From positions 1-64,000 of the forward strand of contig DATFOC010000058.1 of the NCBI GenBank assembly GCA_035265935.1: a stretch of DNA of 64,000 bases, read 5' to 3'. The notes beneath the pieces were generated by a model. That model had not been told where the DNA came from. It ran no database searches and saw nothing but the letters and a program-made list of their open reading frames with translations. Shown piece after piece: positions 17,734 through 25,401 of the stretch. Every line of letters begins with the position of its first letter. Position 1 is the stretch's first letter. A program made the position numbers and the translations under genes. Origin of the DNA: JACDAN01 sp035265935. Lineage in GTDB: Bacteria; Actinomycetota; Thermoleophilia; Gaiellales; Gaiellaceae.

Positions 17734-18389
17734 CTAGACAGCCTCCAGGCTCGTAACGATCGCGTGGGCCTCGACCTCCGCCAGGCCGTGCTTGTGAGCG
17801 AGCGCCACGGCGTGCGCGCGGCTGTGGACGTCGAGCTTCGTCAGGATCCTCTGGATGTGACCGCCTACAGTCTTCGGGCTGATGAAGAGCCCTTCGGCGA
17901 TCTGAGCCTGGTTCTGGCCCCGCGCCAGGTGACGCAGGACCTCGTGTTCGCGCAGGGTCAAGGAGCCACCGATCGCCTCCGCCGCGGGCTCCTCGGGAGG
18001 CCCAGACCGCGGCTCCACGTGGCGGAGAACCACGCGGGCCCGCGCGAGCAGCTCATCGTCGTCGAACGGTTTCACGATGTAGTCGTCCGCGCCGACGAGG
18101 AGCCCGGCAACCCGGTCCGCGGGCGTCGTTCTCTCGCGCGAGACGAAGATGATTCCCAGCTCCGAGCCGTAGTCGTCGCGCAGCTCCCTGCAGACCTCGT
18201 AGCCGCTGACCTCGGGAAGGCCCACATCGAGCACGACGAGCGACGGGTGTAGGCGAGCGGCGGCCTCCAGCGTTCTGGACCGGTTGTCGCCTCGACGGTC
18301 TCGAATCCGATTCGCCGAAGTAGCCGTGTGATGAGGTTTCGGCAGGATTGAATCTCGTCCGCGACGAGTATGAGTGGTGCCGCAGCCAT
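17734..18389 (-). pseudogene. LuxR-family response regulator, frameshifted in the receiver domain
   Basis: From ATG 18389, behind GGGGAGG, one frame reads MAAAPLILVADEIQSCRN and so on to FETVEATTG, the start of a receiver domain. The receiver then continues in another frame from about 18283 (LEAAARLHPSLVVLDVGLPE, with phospho-acceptor Asp, then the VKPF lysine). A LuxR/GerE helix-turn-helix follows (LTLREHEVLRHLARG, SPKTVGGHIQRILTKL). One missing base at 18271-18285 explains the break. All key receiver and DNA-binding residues are otherwise intact, so the lesion is recent, a sequencing error, or rarely a programmed shift. No histidine kinase lies adjacent. Confidence 0.8.
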
Positions 18390-18715
18390 GCTTTGCCTCC
18401 CCTGTAAGGCTTGTTCTAGCGGGCGGGGACGGATCGCACAAGGGCGGGCAGGGAATACCCCCCGCTTGGCCTGGTGCGATTCCACTGGGGAGAAAACAGA
18501 AGAATACCCTCTTTTCGAGAGTTCCACGGCGTCCTACCGTTCTGTGGACGATTTCGGTCGTCCTGTGGATAAGCGCGGAATTCCTTGCGGCGAGGGAGGA
18601 GCCTCTAAACGAAACCGCGTGGTGGAGAAGGAAAAACTGCGGCACCAACGGAGGCGCCTCTCGAATGGGCAGCGGCGCTTCCAGGGACCGCCACACGGAA
18701 GGAATGGTGGAACGC
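18390..18715. other. Divergent intergenic region
   Basis: About 325 bases lie between the regulator start and the secreted repeat-protein start. The segment 18500-18640 is less GC-rich than its surroundings, as expected for promoter DNA. I see no operator palindrome or convincing -35/-10 pair. The position invites control of the surface-protein gene by the divergent LuxR regulator. Confidence 0.4.
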
Positions 18716-20650
18716 ATGACAGCAGTACCGAAGGGCCGGCGTCGTGCCGGCATTTTCGCGGGGCTGGTCGCGGTCGCGGCCGGCCTCGTCTTCGTCCTCG
18801 CGGCGGCCACGGCCAGCCTGCCGGGGAGTAACTTCGAGATCGACGCCAGCGCGAACCTGATCCAGAACGACCCGAGCCCGTCGCTCGACTGGGCGTCCGC
18901 TTCGGTCGTGCCGCCCGCGCAGGTCAACAAGCAGGACACGCCCTCGGGTCAGAACGATGACTCGTACTCCGGCAGCACCAAGGAAGACAGCATCTGTCCG
19001 GCGGCAACGACGGGCAGCATCCCTAACAACAAGAGCGACCTGCTCACCTTCGGCGCGTACGTCGAGTCCGAGGTGGGCGGCCCTGGGTTTCTCAACCTGT
19101 TCTGGCGCCGGGTCAACGACCCGTCCGGGACGACGCTGATGGACTTCGAGCTGAACAAGTCGTCCACGAACTGCGCGGGCAGCCCCAACAAGGTCCGCAC
19201 GGTCGGCGACCTGCTGCTCGAGTATTCCATCGACCAGGGCGGCGCGCAGGCGAACATCACGGCCCGCGAGTGGGGCGGCTCGGCCTGGGGACCTGCGATC
19301 CCCCTGCCCGGCCAGGCGCTCGGCACGATCAACAACGTGGCGATCCCGGCGAACCAATCGGACGGTCTCAGCAGCAGCCCGATCGCCGCGCGCACGTTCG
19401 GCGAGATGCAGCTGGACCTCGACTTCATCTTCGACGAGGGCAGCTGCGAGTCGTTCGGGTCCGCGATGGTCAAGAGCCGCTCGTCGGACAGCTTCACGTC
19501 GCAGATGAAGGACTTCATCGCGCCAGTGCCGGTGAACATCTCCAACTGCGGCAAGGTCATCATCCGTAAGGAGACCGACCCGGACGAGAGCCCGAACGCG
19601 ACCAACTTCGGCTACACGAAGTCGTTCGTGTCGGATCCCGTCTCCGTGAACACGTTCACGCTCCAGGACGACGGCTCCAAGAGCTACGACGTGATCCTGG
19701 GCACCGGCTACTCGGTGGAGGAGGACGTCGTCGGAACGGGCTACGACTTCGACAACGTCAACTGCTCCGCGAGCACCGGGGTGTCGCCGACGATCATCGA
19801 CGAGCTGGTCGAGTTCGACATCGACAGCCCGCAGGACATCCTCGACTGCACCTACACCAACAAGGCCCGCGGCGGCATCGTCATCGAGAAGGTCACGAAC
19901 GACGGGACGGGATCGTTCGACTTCACGTCGGAGACCCTGACCCCGGCCTCGTGGGCCCTCGAGACGACCGCCGCTGGCGAGGCTGGCCTGGACTCCGAGT
20001 CCTTCAGCGACTTGGCTCCTGGCCAGTACGACGCATCAGAGACGGTGCCTCCGGGCTGGAACCTCGTCTCCGAGACGTGCTCCGACGGCAGCGACCCGCA
20101 GGCCATCGCACTAGCTGGTGGCGAGACGGTTACCTGCCGGTTCGTCAATGCTCGAGAGCGCGGTGCCATCCTGATCCAGAAGACGCGGAAGCATGCGGCT
20201 GCTGGAGAGGGCGACCACCCGCATGCAGGTGTCGACTTCACGATCAGTGGAGGCGACCTGCAGGCTGACATCCCGGCGACGACGGGCAGCGACGGGACCA
20301 TCTGCGTCGATGGGCTCCTGCTGAGCAGCTTCGCTGGCGACTACGTCGTCACCGAGGATGTCCCGGCTGGGTACGTCTCGGATGACGCCCAGAAGGACGT
20401 GTCGGTCGTCGCTGAAGGGTCGTGCGACCCCGGCGCCGAGACGGCGGAAGTGAGCTTCCACAACACCCCGCTCACGAACGTCACGATCAGCGTCGACTCG
20501 CAGGTCGACGGCGGCACCGCCTCGGTCATCGAGTGCGGCGGCGACCCGGTCGACACGGACGCGGACGGCGACGGCTCGCTGACCGTGCCCGACCTGCAGC
20601 CGACGGCTCCGGCCGTGACGCTCACCTGCACGGTGACCGTCGACCCGTAA
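18716..20650 (+). CDS. Secreted surface protein with SpaA-like (prealbumin-fold) repeats
   Basis: The protein has about 644 residues. I favour ATG 18716 over ATG 18704; both open into the signal peptide (KGRRRAGIFAGLVAVAAGLVFVLAAATAS). An N-terminal domain of about 240 residues with paired cysteines is followed by three or four tandem beta-sandwich repeats. They begin KVIIRKETDPDESPNATNF, GIVIEKVTNDGTGSFDF and AILIQKTRKHA, and end with cysteine-containing CTYTN, CRFVN or SFHNT strands. This is the pattern of SpaA/prealbumin-like surface repeats. There is no LPXTG motif or C-terminal membrane anchor, so it is secreted or held non-covalently. It is followed by a strong terminator, hence monocistronic. 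Confidence 0.85.
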   Translation: MTAVPKGRRRAGIFAGLVAVAAGLVFVLAAATASLPGSNFEIDASANLIQNDPSPSLDWASASVVPPAQVNKQDTPSGQNDDSYSGSTKEDSICPAATTGSIPNNKSDLLTFGAYVESEVGGPGFLNLFWRRVNDPSGTTLMDFELNKSSTNCAGSPNKVRTVGDLLLEYSIDQGGAQANITAREWGGSAWGPAIPLPGQALGTINNVAIPANQSDGLSSSPIAARTFGEMQLDLDFIFDEGSCESFGSAMVKSRSSDSFTSQMKDFIAPVPVNISNCGKVIIRKETDPDESPNATNFGYTKSFVSDPVSVNTFTLQDDGSKSYDVILGTGYSVEEDVVGTGYDFDNVNCSASTGVSPTIIDELVEFDIDSPQDILDCTYTNKARGGIVIEKVTNDGTGSFDFTSETLTPASWALETTAAGEAGLDSESFSDLAPGQYDASETVPPGWNLVSETCSDGSDPQAIALAGGETVTCRFVNARERGAILIQKTRKHAAAGEGDHPHAGVDFTISGGDLQADIPATTGSDGTICVDGLLLSSFAGDYVVTEDVPAGYVSDDAQKDVSVVAEGSCDPGAETAEVSFHNTPLTNVTISVDSQVDGGTASVIECGGDPVDTDADGDGSLTVPDLQPTAPAVTLTCTVTVDP

Positions 20651-20674
20651 CAAGCACGACCGAGGAGGAACACC

Positions 20675-20710
20675 GAGCGAGGGGGCGGATCATTCCGCCC
20701 CTCGCTCTTT
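20675..20710 (+). terminator. Intrinsic terminator after the secreted repeat protein
   Basis: GAGCGAGGGGGCGGA (20675-20689) pairs with TCCGCCCCTCGCTC (20694-20707) with a single bulged G, then TTT. The next 235 bases up to the M16 gene hold nothing I recognise. Confidence 0.8.
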
Positions 20711-20934
20711 CCATGCCGAGCCCTGGCCACGCCTGCCATCCCGCGCCACGCCTCGCCGCGCGTCGACGGGGACGGCGAAGCGCGCACCCCCGTCCGAGCC
20801 GCCAGAGCGCGTACCGGATATCGCGTCGCCGGCGCGCAGAGGCTCGTCGCTCTCCTCCGGAGTGGCTCTCGCGAGCCCGATCGGCTTTGGAGGGCGGGTG
20901 AGAAAGGCCCCGGGGCTCGGCGGAACGGCGCGAG

Positions 20935-20940
20935 TACGAT
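20935..20940 (+). promoter_or_regulatory. Candidate -10 for a leaderless M16 peptidase transcript
   Basis: TACGAT ends 6 nt before the GTG start at 20947, with no ribosome-binding site. This spacing would put the transcription start on the start codon. Confidence 0.45.
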
Positions 20941-20946
20941 CCGTCC

Positions 20947-22239
20947 GTGCAGAAGTACGTCCTCTCGGAGCTCGACTCCGGCCAGCGGGTCGTCACCGAG
21001 CGGCTGACCCACGTCCGGTCGGTCGCGCTCGGCTTCTGGATCGGCGCCGGGTCGCGCGACGAGCGAGACGAGCGCGCTGGCGTCTCGCACTTCATCGAGC
21101 ACCTGCTCTTCAAGGGCACCGAGAAGTACAGCGCGCAGCAGATCGCCGAGGTCTTCGACGCCATGGGAGGCGAGCTCAACGCGGCCACATCGCGGGAACA
21201 CACGGTGGTCTACGCGCGGGTGGCGGACCACCACCTCGACGAGGCGATCGACGTGATGAGCGACATGGTGTACGCGCCGGTCTTCACCGAGGTCGACGCC
21301 GAGCGCGAGGTCGTGCTGGAGGAAATCGCGATGTACGAGGACCAGCCGCAGGAGCTCGTCCATGACCTGATCGCCGAGGCGGTGTTCGGCCACCATCCGC
21401 TCGGGCGGCCGGTGATCGGGACGGCGGAGGTGATCTCGTCGGTGTCCCGGCGCAGCATCACGGCGTACCACCGCTCGATGTACGTCCCCGGTAACGTCGT
21501 CGTTGCGGCGGCCGGGAATCTCGACCACAACGAGTTGCTCAGCCGGCTGGAGCGGGCGGAGTCGAAGGTCGGCGAGACCCCGGCGCGGGGAAGACGCGTG
21601 CGCTCGCCGCTCGTGAAGCCGCCACCGCCCGACCTCCGCTTCATGCGCAAGGACACCGAGCAGTACCACCTGTGCCTCGCGGCGCCGGGCATCGCGCGGT
21701 CCGACCGCCGCCGCTTCGCCGCTTCGCTGCTGGACGCAATCCTCGGCGGATCGGCGTCGTCGCGGCTCTTCCAGGAGATCCGCGAGAAGCGGGGGATGGC
21801 CTACGCCGTCTACACGTTCGCGTCGCAGTACACGGACACCGGCCAGATCGGCCTCTACGTCGGCACGCGGGAGGAGAATCTCGGCCCCTGCCTCGAGATC
21901 GCCGCGGAGCAGATCGGGGACATCGCCTCCGGCAACCTCCGGCCGAACGAGCTCGAGCGGGCCAAGGAGAACCTGAAGGGCCGGATCCTCCTCTCGATGG
22001 AGGCGACCTCGAGCCGGATGAGCCGGCTCGGCAAGTCGCTGATCACTGACACGGAGATGCTGTCGCTCGACCGGATCATCGCGGAGATCGACGCAGTCGA
22101 GGCCGACAACCTGGCCGAGCTCGCGGGAGTCTTGCTGGCGCCCGAGCGACTGTCTGCGGCGGCGATCGGGCCGAGCGAGGACCGCTTCCTCGCCGCCGTC
22201 GAGCGCGTCAATCCCGCGCTCGCGACCGCGGCGGCGTGA
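20947..22239 (+). CDS. M16 family zinc peptidase (mitochondrial processing peptidase-like)
   Basis: This 430-residue protein has the inverted zinc site HFIEH (residues 48-52) and the downstream glutamate region ERDEVVLEEI-like (EREVVLEEIAMYEDQP). It also has the C-terminal domain glycine-rich segment GGSASSRLFQEIREKRGMAYAVYTF typical of active M16B peptidases. No signal peptide is seen, so it is probably cytosolic. In many actinobacteria a gene of this family lies between pnp and dapB, as here. The GTG start lacks an RBS and may be leaderless. Confidence 0.93.
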   Translation: MQKYVLSELDSGQRVVTERLTHVRSVALGFWIGAGSRDERDERAGVSHFIEHLLFKGTEKYSAQQIAEVFDAMGGELNAATSREHTVVYARVADHHLDEAIDVMSDMVYAPVFTEVDAEREVVLEEIAMYEDQPQELVHDLIAEAVFGHHPLGRPVIGTAEVISSVSRRSITAYHRSMYVPGNVVVAAAGNLDHNELLSRLERAESKVGETPARGRRVRSPLVKPPPPDLRFMRKDTEQYHLCLAAPGIARSDRRRFAASLLDAILGGSASSRLFQEIREKRGMAYAVYTFASQYTDTGQIGLYVGTREENLGPCLEIAAEQIGDIASGNLRPNELERAKENLKGRILLSMEATSSRMSRLGKSLITDTEMLSLDRIIAEIDAVEADNLAELAGVLLAPERLSAAAIGPSEDRFLAAVERVNPALATAAA

Positions 22240-22362
22240 GCTTGCTCACGCTACTGGGGCGGGGCTGGCAAAGGAGGCAAGCCCGAGCCGCGCAGGACAG
22301 TGCAAGAGCGCACGGACAAGCGGCGCGGGCGCTGCATCCTGCCGCCAGCGCCGTCAGCCTTC

Positions 22363-22381
22363 GGCGGAGCCCGGCTCCGCC
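22363..22381. repeat. Perfect inverted repeat upstream of dapB
   Basis: GGCGGAGCC-C-GGCTCCGCC is a 9-bp perfect palindrome with a one-base centre, in the 169-nt gap between the M16 gene and dapB. No T-run follows, so it could be an operator or a weak hairpin. Confidence 0.45.
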
Positions 22382-22408
22382 GGGCGAGAGTCGAAGGCGG
22401 CCAGGAGC

Positions 22409-23014
22409 GTGAGGGTCGCTCTCAACGGGCGCGGAGGGAAGGTCGGTTCGGTGCTGGCGCCGGCGCTGGAGGCGGCCGGACACGATCTGGTCGAGCTCGA
22501 CAGCGCCGAGGCGATCGTCGACTTCACTGCGCCTGAGGCCGTGGAGGCAAACGTGAGAGCGGCGCTCGAGCGAGCGATCCCGTGCGTCGTCGGGACGTCC
22601 GGCTGGGAGCCATCCGGACTGGCGGGGCTCGCCGAGGAGAAGAGCGTCGCGCTCTTCTACGCCCCGAACTTCGCGATCGGAGCGGTACTGATGATGCGCT
22701 TCGCCGTCCAGGCCGCCCGCCACCTGCCGCGCGCCGAGATTGTCGAGCTCCACGGCGAGGCGAAGAAGGACGCGCCTTCGGGTACCGCCAAGGCGACGGC
22801 AGAACGTCTCGGCGGCGCCGAGATCCACTCGGTACGGCTCCCGGGGCTCGTCGCCCACCAGGAGGTGCTGTTCGGGGGCGACGGACAGCTGCTCACGATC
22901 CGGCACGACGCCTTCAGCCGCGAGGCCTACGTGCCCGGCGTCCTGCTCGCGCTGGAGAAGTTGCCCGGGCTTCCGCCGGGGCTCACCGTCGGCTTGGAGG
23001 AGCTGCTTGGCTGA
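22409..23014 (+). CDS. dapB: 4-hydroxy-tetrahydrodipicolinate reductase (compact DapB)
   Basis: It reduces the DapA product in diaminopimelate/lysine synthesis using NAD(P)H. Family signatures are the N-terminal nucleotide-binding loop (NGRGGKVGS), AIVDFTAPEAV, VVGTSGW, YAPNFAIG and KKDAPSGTA. At 201 residues it is well below the usual 245-270. The stretch between the second strand and IVDFT, normally 30-40 residues longer, is missing. In the motif usually written HHxxKxDAPSGTA the protein reads HGEAKKDAPSGTA, so the second histidine is glycine. It is coupled to the next gene by an 8-nt overlap. Confidence 0.9.
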   Translation: MRVALNGRGGKVGSVLAPALEAAGHDLVELDSAEAIVDFTAPEAVEANVRAALERAIPCVVGTSGWEPSGLAGLAEEKSVALFYAPNFAIGAVLMMRFAVQAARHLPRAEIVELHGEAKKDAPSGTAKATAERLGGAEIHSVRLPGLVAHQEVLFGGDGQLLTIRHDAFSREAYVPGVLLALEKLPGLPPGLTVGLEELLG

Positions 23015-23402
23015 GCTGGAGCGCGGCAAGCAGCGCTGCTACGTGGTTTACGCCGTGGCGCCCGACGGCGTGACGGCGCGGCAGGCGAACGAGCTGCTGA
23101 ACGAGTACGTCGCCGACCGGCGTCGGGGCTTCGTCGTCTTCCACGACCACTTCACGGGCAAGCCACACGGCGGTTTCGCCGTGTTCGACGTCCGGGACAG
23201 GGAGGCGTTCGACCTGCTGGAAGACCGCGGCCCGCTCCAAGGTTGGGATGTCGCGGTCCACGCGCTGACCTTCTCGATGGCTGCGACCGGCTTCGCCGCC
23301 CAGATGCACCTGACCGCCGAGGAGTACGGTGGCAAGACGCTCGCGGAGCGGCGCGAGGAGGAGGGTGAGGACGATCGCTTCTGGTGGCTCCGCCGTGGCT
23401 GA
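23007..23402 (+). CDS. Conserved protein of unknown function (ferredoxin-like small domain)
   Basis: This 131-residue protein starts at TTG 23007, four nt behind GGAGGAG and overlapping dapB. Residues 10-85 (RCYVVYAVAPDG, RGFVVFHDHF, GGFAVFDV, WDVAVHALTF) alternate strands and helices like a small alpha/beta-barrel-forming YciI-type domain. I cannot assign it to a family with certainty. The tail is charged (EERREEEGEDDRF-like). Tight coupling to dapB and the macro-domain gene suggests co-expression, but no function can be deduced. Confidence 0.75.
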   Translation: MAELERGKQRCYVVYAVAPDGVTARQANELLNEYVADRRRGFVVFHDHFTGKPHGGFAVFDVRDREAFDLLEDRGPLQGWDVAVHALTFSMAATGFAAQMHLTAEEYGGKTLAERREEEGEDDRFWWLRRG

Positions 23403-23796
23403 CCTCGAGCTGTCCGTCGTGGACGGCGACATCACGGCGCTCGACGTCGAAGCGATCGCGAACGCCGCGAACAACGCGCTGTGGATGGGCTCTGCAACGG
23501 CCGGGCGCCTGCCGGCCAGGTGGGTCATTCACGGCGCCGTGATGGGCCACGACCTCCGCACCGACGCCGAGCTCGTTCGTCGCACGACCGAGAGCTGCCT
23601 CCGGGTCGCGGAGGAGCTGGGGGCAAGGTCACTCGCCCTCCCGGCCTTCGGCACAGGCGTCGGCGGCTTCCCGCTAGGCGAGTGCGCCGAGATCATGGTG
23701 TCGGCGGCGCGCGCGTTCGAGTCGACCTCGCTCGAACGCGTCGTCTTCGCGGTCTTCGGCGACGAGGCTGCGCGCGCCTTCCGGGCGGCGCTGTGA
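23395..23796 (+). CDS. Macro-domain protein with internal deletion
   Basis: This 133-residue protein starts at GTG 23395. Macro domains bind ADP-ribose or hydrolyse its conjugates. Visible signatures are VDGDITALDVEAIANAANNAL, then LPARWVIHGAVMG, and ALPAFGTGVGGFPLGECA. The segment that should follow NAAN (the GGGVAGAI-type loop and the next helix, about 30 residues) is missing: LWMG runs straight into SATAGRLPARW. That loop contacts the distal ribose and is catalytic in MacroD-type enzymes, so activity is doubtful although the frame is intact. Start and stop overlap both neighbours. Confidence 0.82.
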   Translation: MADLELSVVDGDITALDVEAIANAANNALWMGSATAGRLPARWVIHGAVMGHDLRTDAELVRRTTESCLRVAEELGARSLALPAFGTGVGGFPLGECAEIMVSAARAFESTSLERVVFAVFGDEAARAFRAAL

Positions 23797-24461
23797 CGGG
23801 CGAATTCGACAACCGGGCCCGGCTGGCGCTCTACGAGAGGTTCGTCCAGGAGGGAGAACCGCCGAGCGCCGCGGAGCTCGCGGGTCGTCTCAACGCCGCA
23901 CCGGAGGAAGCCGACGCCGCGCTGCGGCGACTCCACGACCAAGGGGTGATCGTGCTCATGCCGGGCACGACCGAAGTCTGGATGGCGCCTCCGCTCTCGG
24001 CGGTCGCGACGGGCTTCCGCGTCGAGACGGCGCGCGGGAAGTTCTGGGGCAACTGCGTCTGGGACGGGCTCGGCGTCGTCTCGATGCTCGGCGGAGACGG
24101 GACGGTCGAGACCCGGTGCCCGGACTGCACGGAGCCAATGACGCTCCGCGTGGAGAACGGACACCTCGTCCAGGGAGACGGCCTGGCGCACTTCGCTGTC
24201 CCCGCGGCGCGCTGGTGGGACAACATCGGCTTCACCTGAGCGACGATGCTGGCCTTCCGGTCGGAAGCGCACGTCGATCGCTGGTGTGAGCAGACTGGCC
24301 TCAAGCGCGGCGCAGCGTTTCCGCTGGAGACGGCCTGGCAGCTCGCTGACGAGTGGTACCGCGACCGCCTGAGCCCGACCTGGCGCCGGCGTACGCCCGA
24401 GAAGGCGCAGGCCGTCTTCGACGATCTCGGCCTCAAAGGGGAGTTCTGGAAGCTCGGCTGA
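23793..24461 (+). CDS. MerB-like (organomercurial lyase family) protein with in-frame TGA at the catalytic Cys position: candidate selenoprotein
   Basis: GTG 23793 opens a 148-codon frame to TGA 24237-24239. The same frame continues without another stop to 24461, giving 222 residues if TGA is read, the length of MerB. An N-terminal winged-helix part is followed by NCVWDGLG, where Cys88 and Asp91 match MerB Cys96 and Asp99, and ETRC matches Cys117. The TGA is residue 149. Around it, GFT-*-ATMLAFRSEAHVDRW aligns with the MerB segment SFCCHVHFFAS so that TGA falls on Cys159. The spacing between the two active residues is 61, against 63 in MerB. A SECIS-like hairpin follows. The alternative is a nonsense mutation splitting the gene. 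No sel genes lie in the window. Confidence 0.75.
24240..24276 (+). promoter_or_regulatory. SECIS-like hairpin after the in-frame TGA
   Basis: CTTCC (24254-24258) pairs with GGAAG (24263-24267) around the loop GGTC. TGC (24247-24249) with GCA (24269-24271) and CGACG (24241-24245) with CGTCG (24272-24276) extend the stem with small bulges. The loop starts 19 nt after the TGA; in E. coli fdhF a GGUC loop starts 18 nt after its UGA. Loop content and spacing are those expected for SelB recognition. Pairing was done by eye. Confidence 0.6.
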
Positions 24462-24507
24462 CGCGGGCTTTCAGCTCTGCCGCGAAGGAGAGTCGGAGGG
24501 CTCGGAG

Positions 24508-24513
24508 TAAGAT
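24508..24513 (+). promoter_or_regulatory. Candidate -10 for a leaderless dapA transcript
   Basis: TAAGAT ends 6 nt before the dapA GTG, and no Shine-Dalgarno sequence is present. Confidence 0.5.
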
Positions 24514-24519
24514 CGAGGC

Positions 24520-25401
24520 GTGCTGGGCGAGATCCTGACCGCCAGCGTGACGCCGTTCGAGCCCGACGGCGCGGTGAGCGTCCCGAAGTTTCGCGAGCTG
24601 GCGTCCTACCTCGTCGACAACGGCTCGGACGGGCTCGTCGTCACAGGGACGACCGGCGAGTCGCCGACCTTGGCCGACGACGAGCGCTTCGCGCTCTACG
24701 AGGCCGCACTGGACACGGTCGGCGACCGGGCGACCGTCATCGCCGGAACCGGGACCTATGACACCCGCCACTCCATCCACCTGACGGAGAAGGCGCACGA
24801 GCTCGGGGTCGACGGCTTCCTCGTCGTCACGCCGTACTACAACAAGCCGCCGCCGCGCGGGATCGTCGAGCACGTCAAGGCGATCGCCGCCGTGACTGAC
24901 AAGCCGATCGTCTACTACAACATCCCGGCCCGCGTCGTGAACCTGGTCAGCGTCGAGACGCTTGCCGAGCTGGCGGAGATCCCGAACGTCGTCGCCGTCA
25001 AGCAGGCCTGGGACGATCTCGAGGATGCGCGCCGCATCGTCGAGCTCGGCCTCGCACTCTACGCCGGAGACGACAACATCCTCCTGCCGTTCCTCGAGCT
25101 GGGCGGAACCGGGGGGATCTGCGTCCATACGCACATCGTCGGCCCGCAGGTGAAGGAGCAACTACAGGCGGTCCGGGCGGGCGACCTGGAGCGCGCGCGC
25201 CGGATCGAGGGAGAGCTCACGCCCGCGTACGAGATCCTCGCCGTGACCGTTGGACCGATCGGGATCAAGGCGGCGCTGAACCTTCTCGGCCATGACGTGG
25301 GCGGCCTCCGGCTTCCGATGGTCGAAGCGACGGACGACGAGAAGAACACGATCCGCGGCTGCCTTGAGCGCCTGGGCGCGCTCCAACCTGCTGCGGCTTA
25401 G
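24520..25401 (+). CDS. dapA: 4-hydroxy-tetrahydrodipicolinate synthase
   Basis: It condenses pyruvate and aspartate semialdehyde, the first committed step to diaminopimelate and lysine. The 293-residue TIM barrel shows VTPFEPDG, GTTGESPTL, the tyrosine in PYYNKPPPRG and the Schiff-base lysine (Lys161) in NVVAVKQA. GGTGGICVHTH follows. The start is GTG 24520, 6 nt after TAAGAT, so it probably has its own leaderless promoter in spite of the upstream dapB cluster. The stop overlaps, tail to tail, the end of the HD-GYP gene by 4 nt. Confidence 0.96.
   Translation: MLGEILTASVTPFEPDGAVSVPKFRELASYLVDNGSDGLVVTGTTGESPTLADDERFALYEAALDTVGDRATVIAGTGTYDTRHSIHLTEKAHELGVDGFLVVTPYYNKPPPRGIVEHVKAIAAVTDKPIVYYNIPARVVNLVSVETLAELAEIPNVVAVKQAWDDLEDARRIVELGLALYAGDDNILLPFLELGGTGGICVHTHIVGPQVKEQLQAVRAGDLERARRIEGELTPAYEILAVTVGPIGIKAALNLLGHDVGGLRLPMVEATDDEKNTIRGCLERLGALQPAAA

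Noticed and set aside
20713..20946. Possible gene remnant on the minus strand (GGSDGGARFAVPVDA) before the M16 gene
   Set aside because: It recalls a histidine-kinase C-terminus but is too short and has no start or further kinase motifs.
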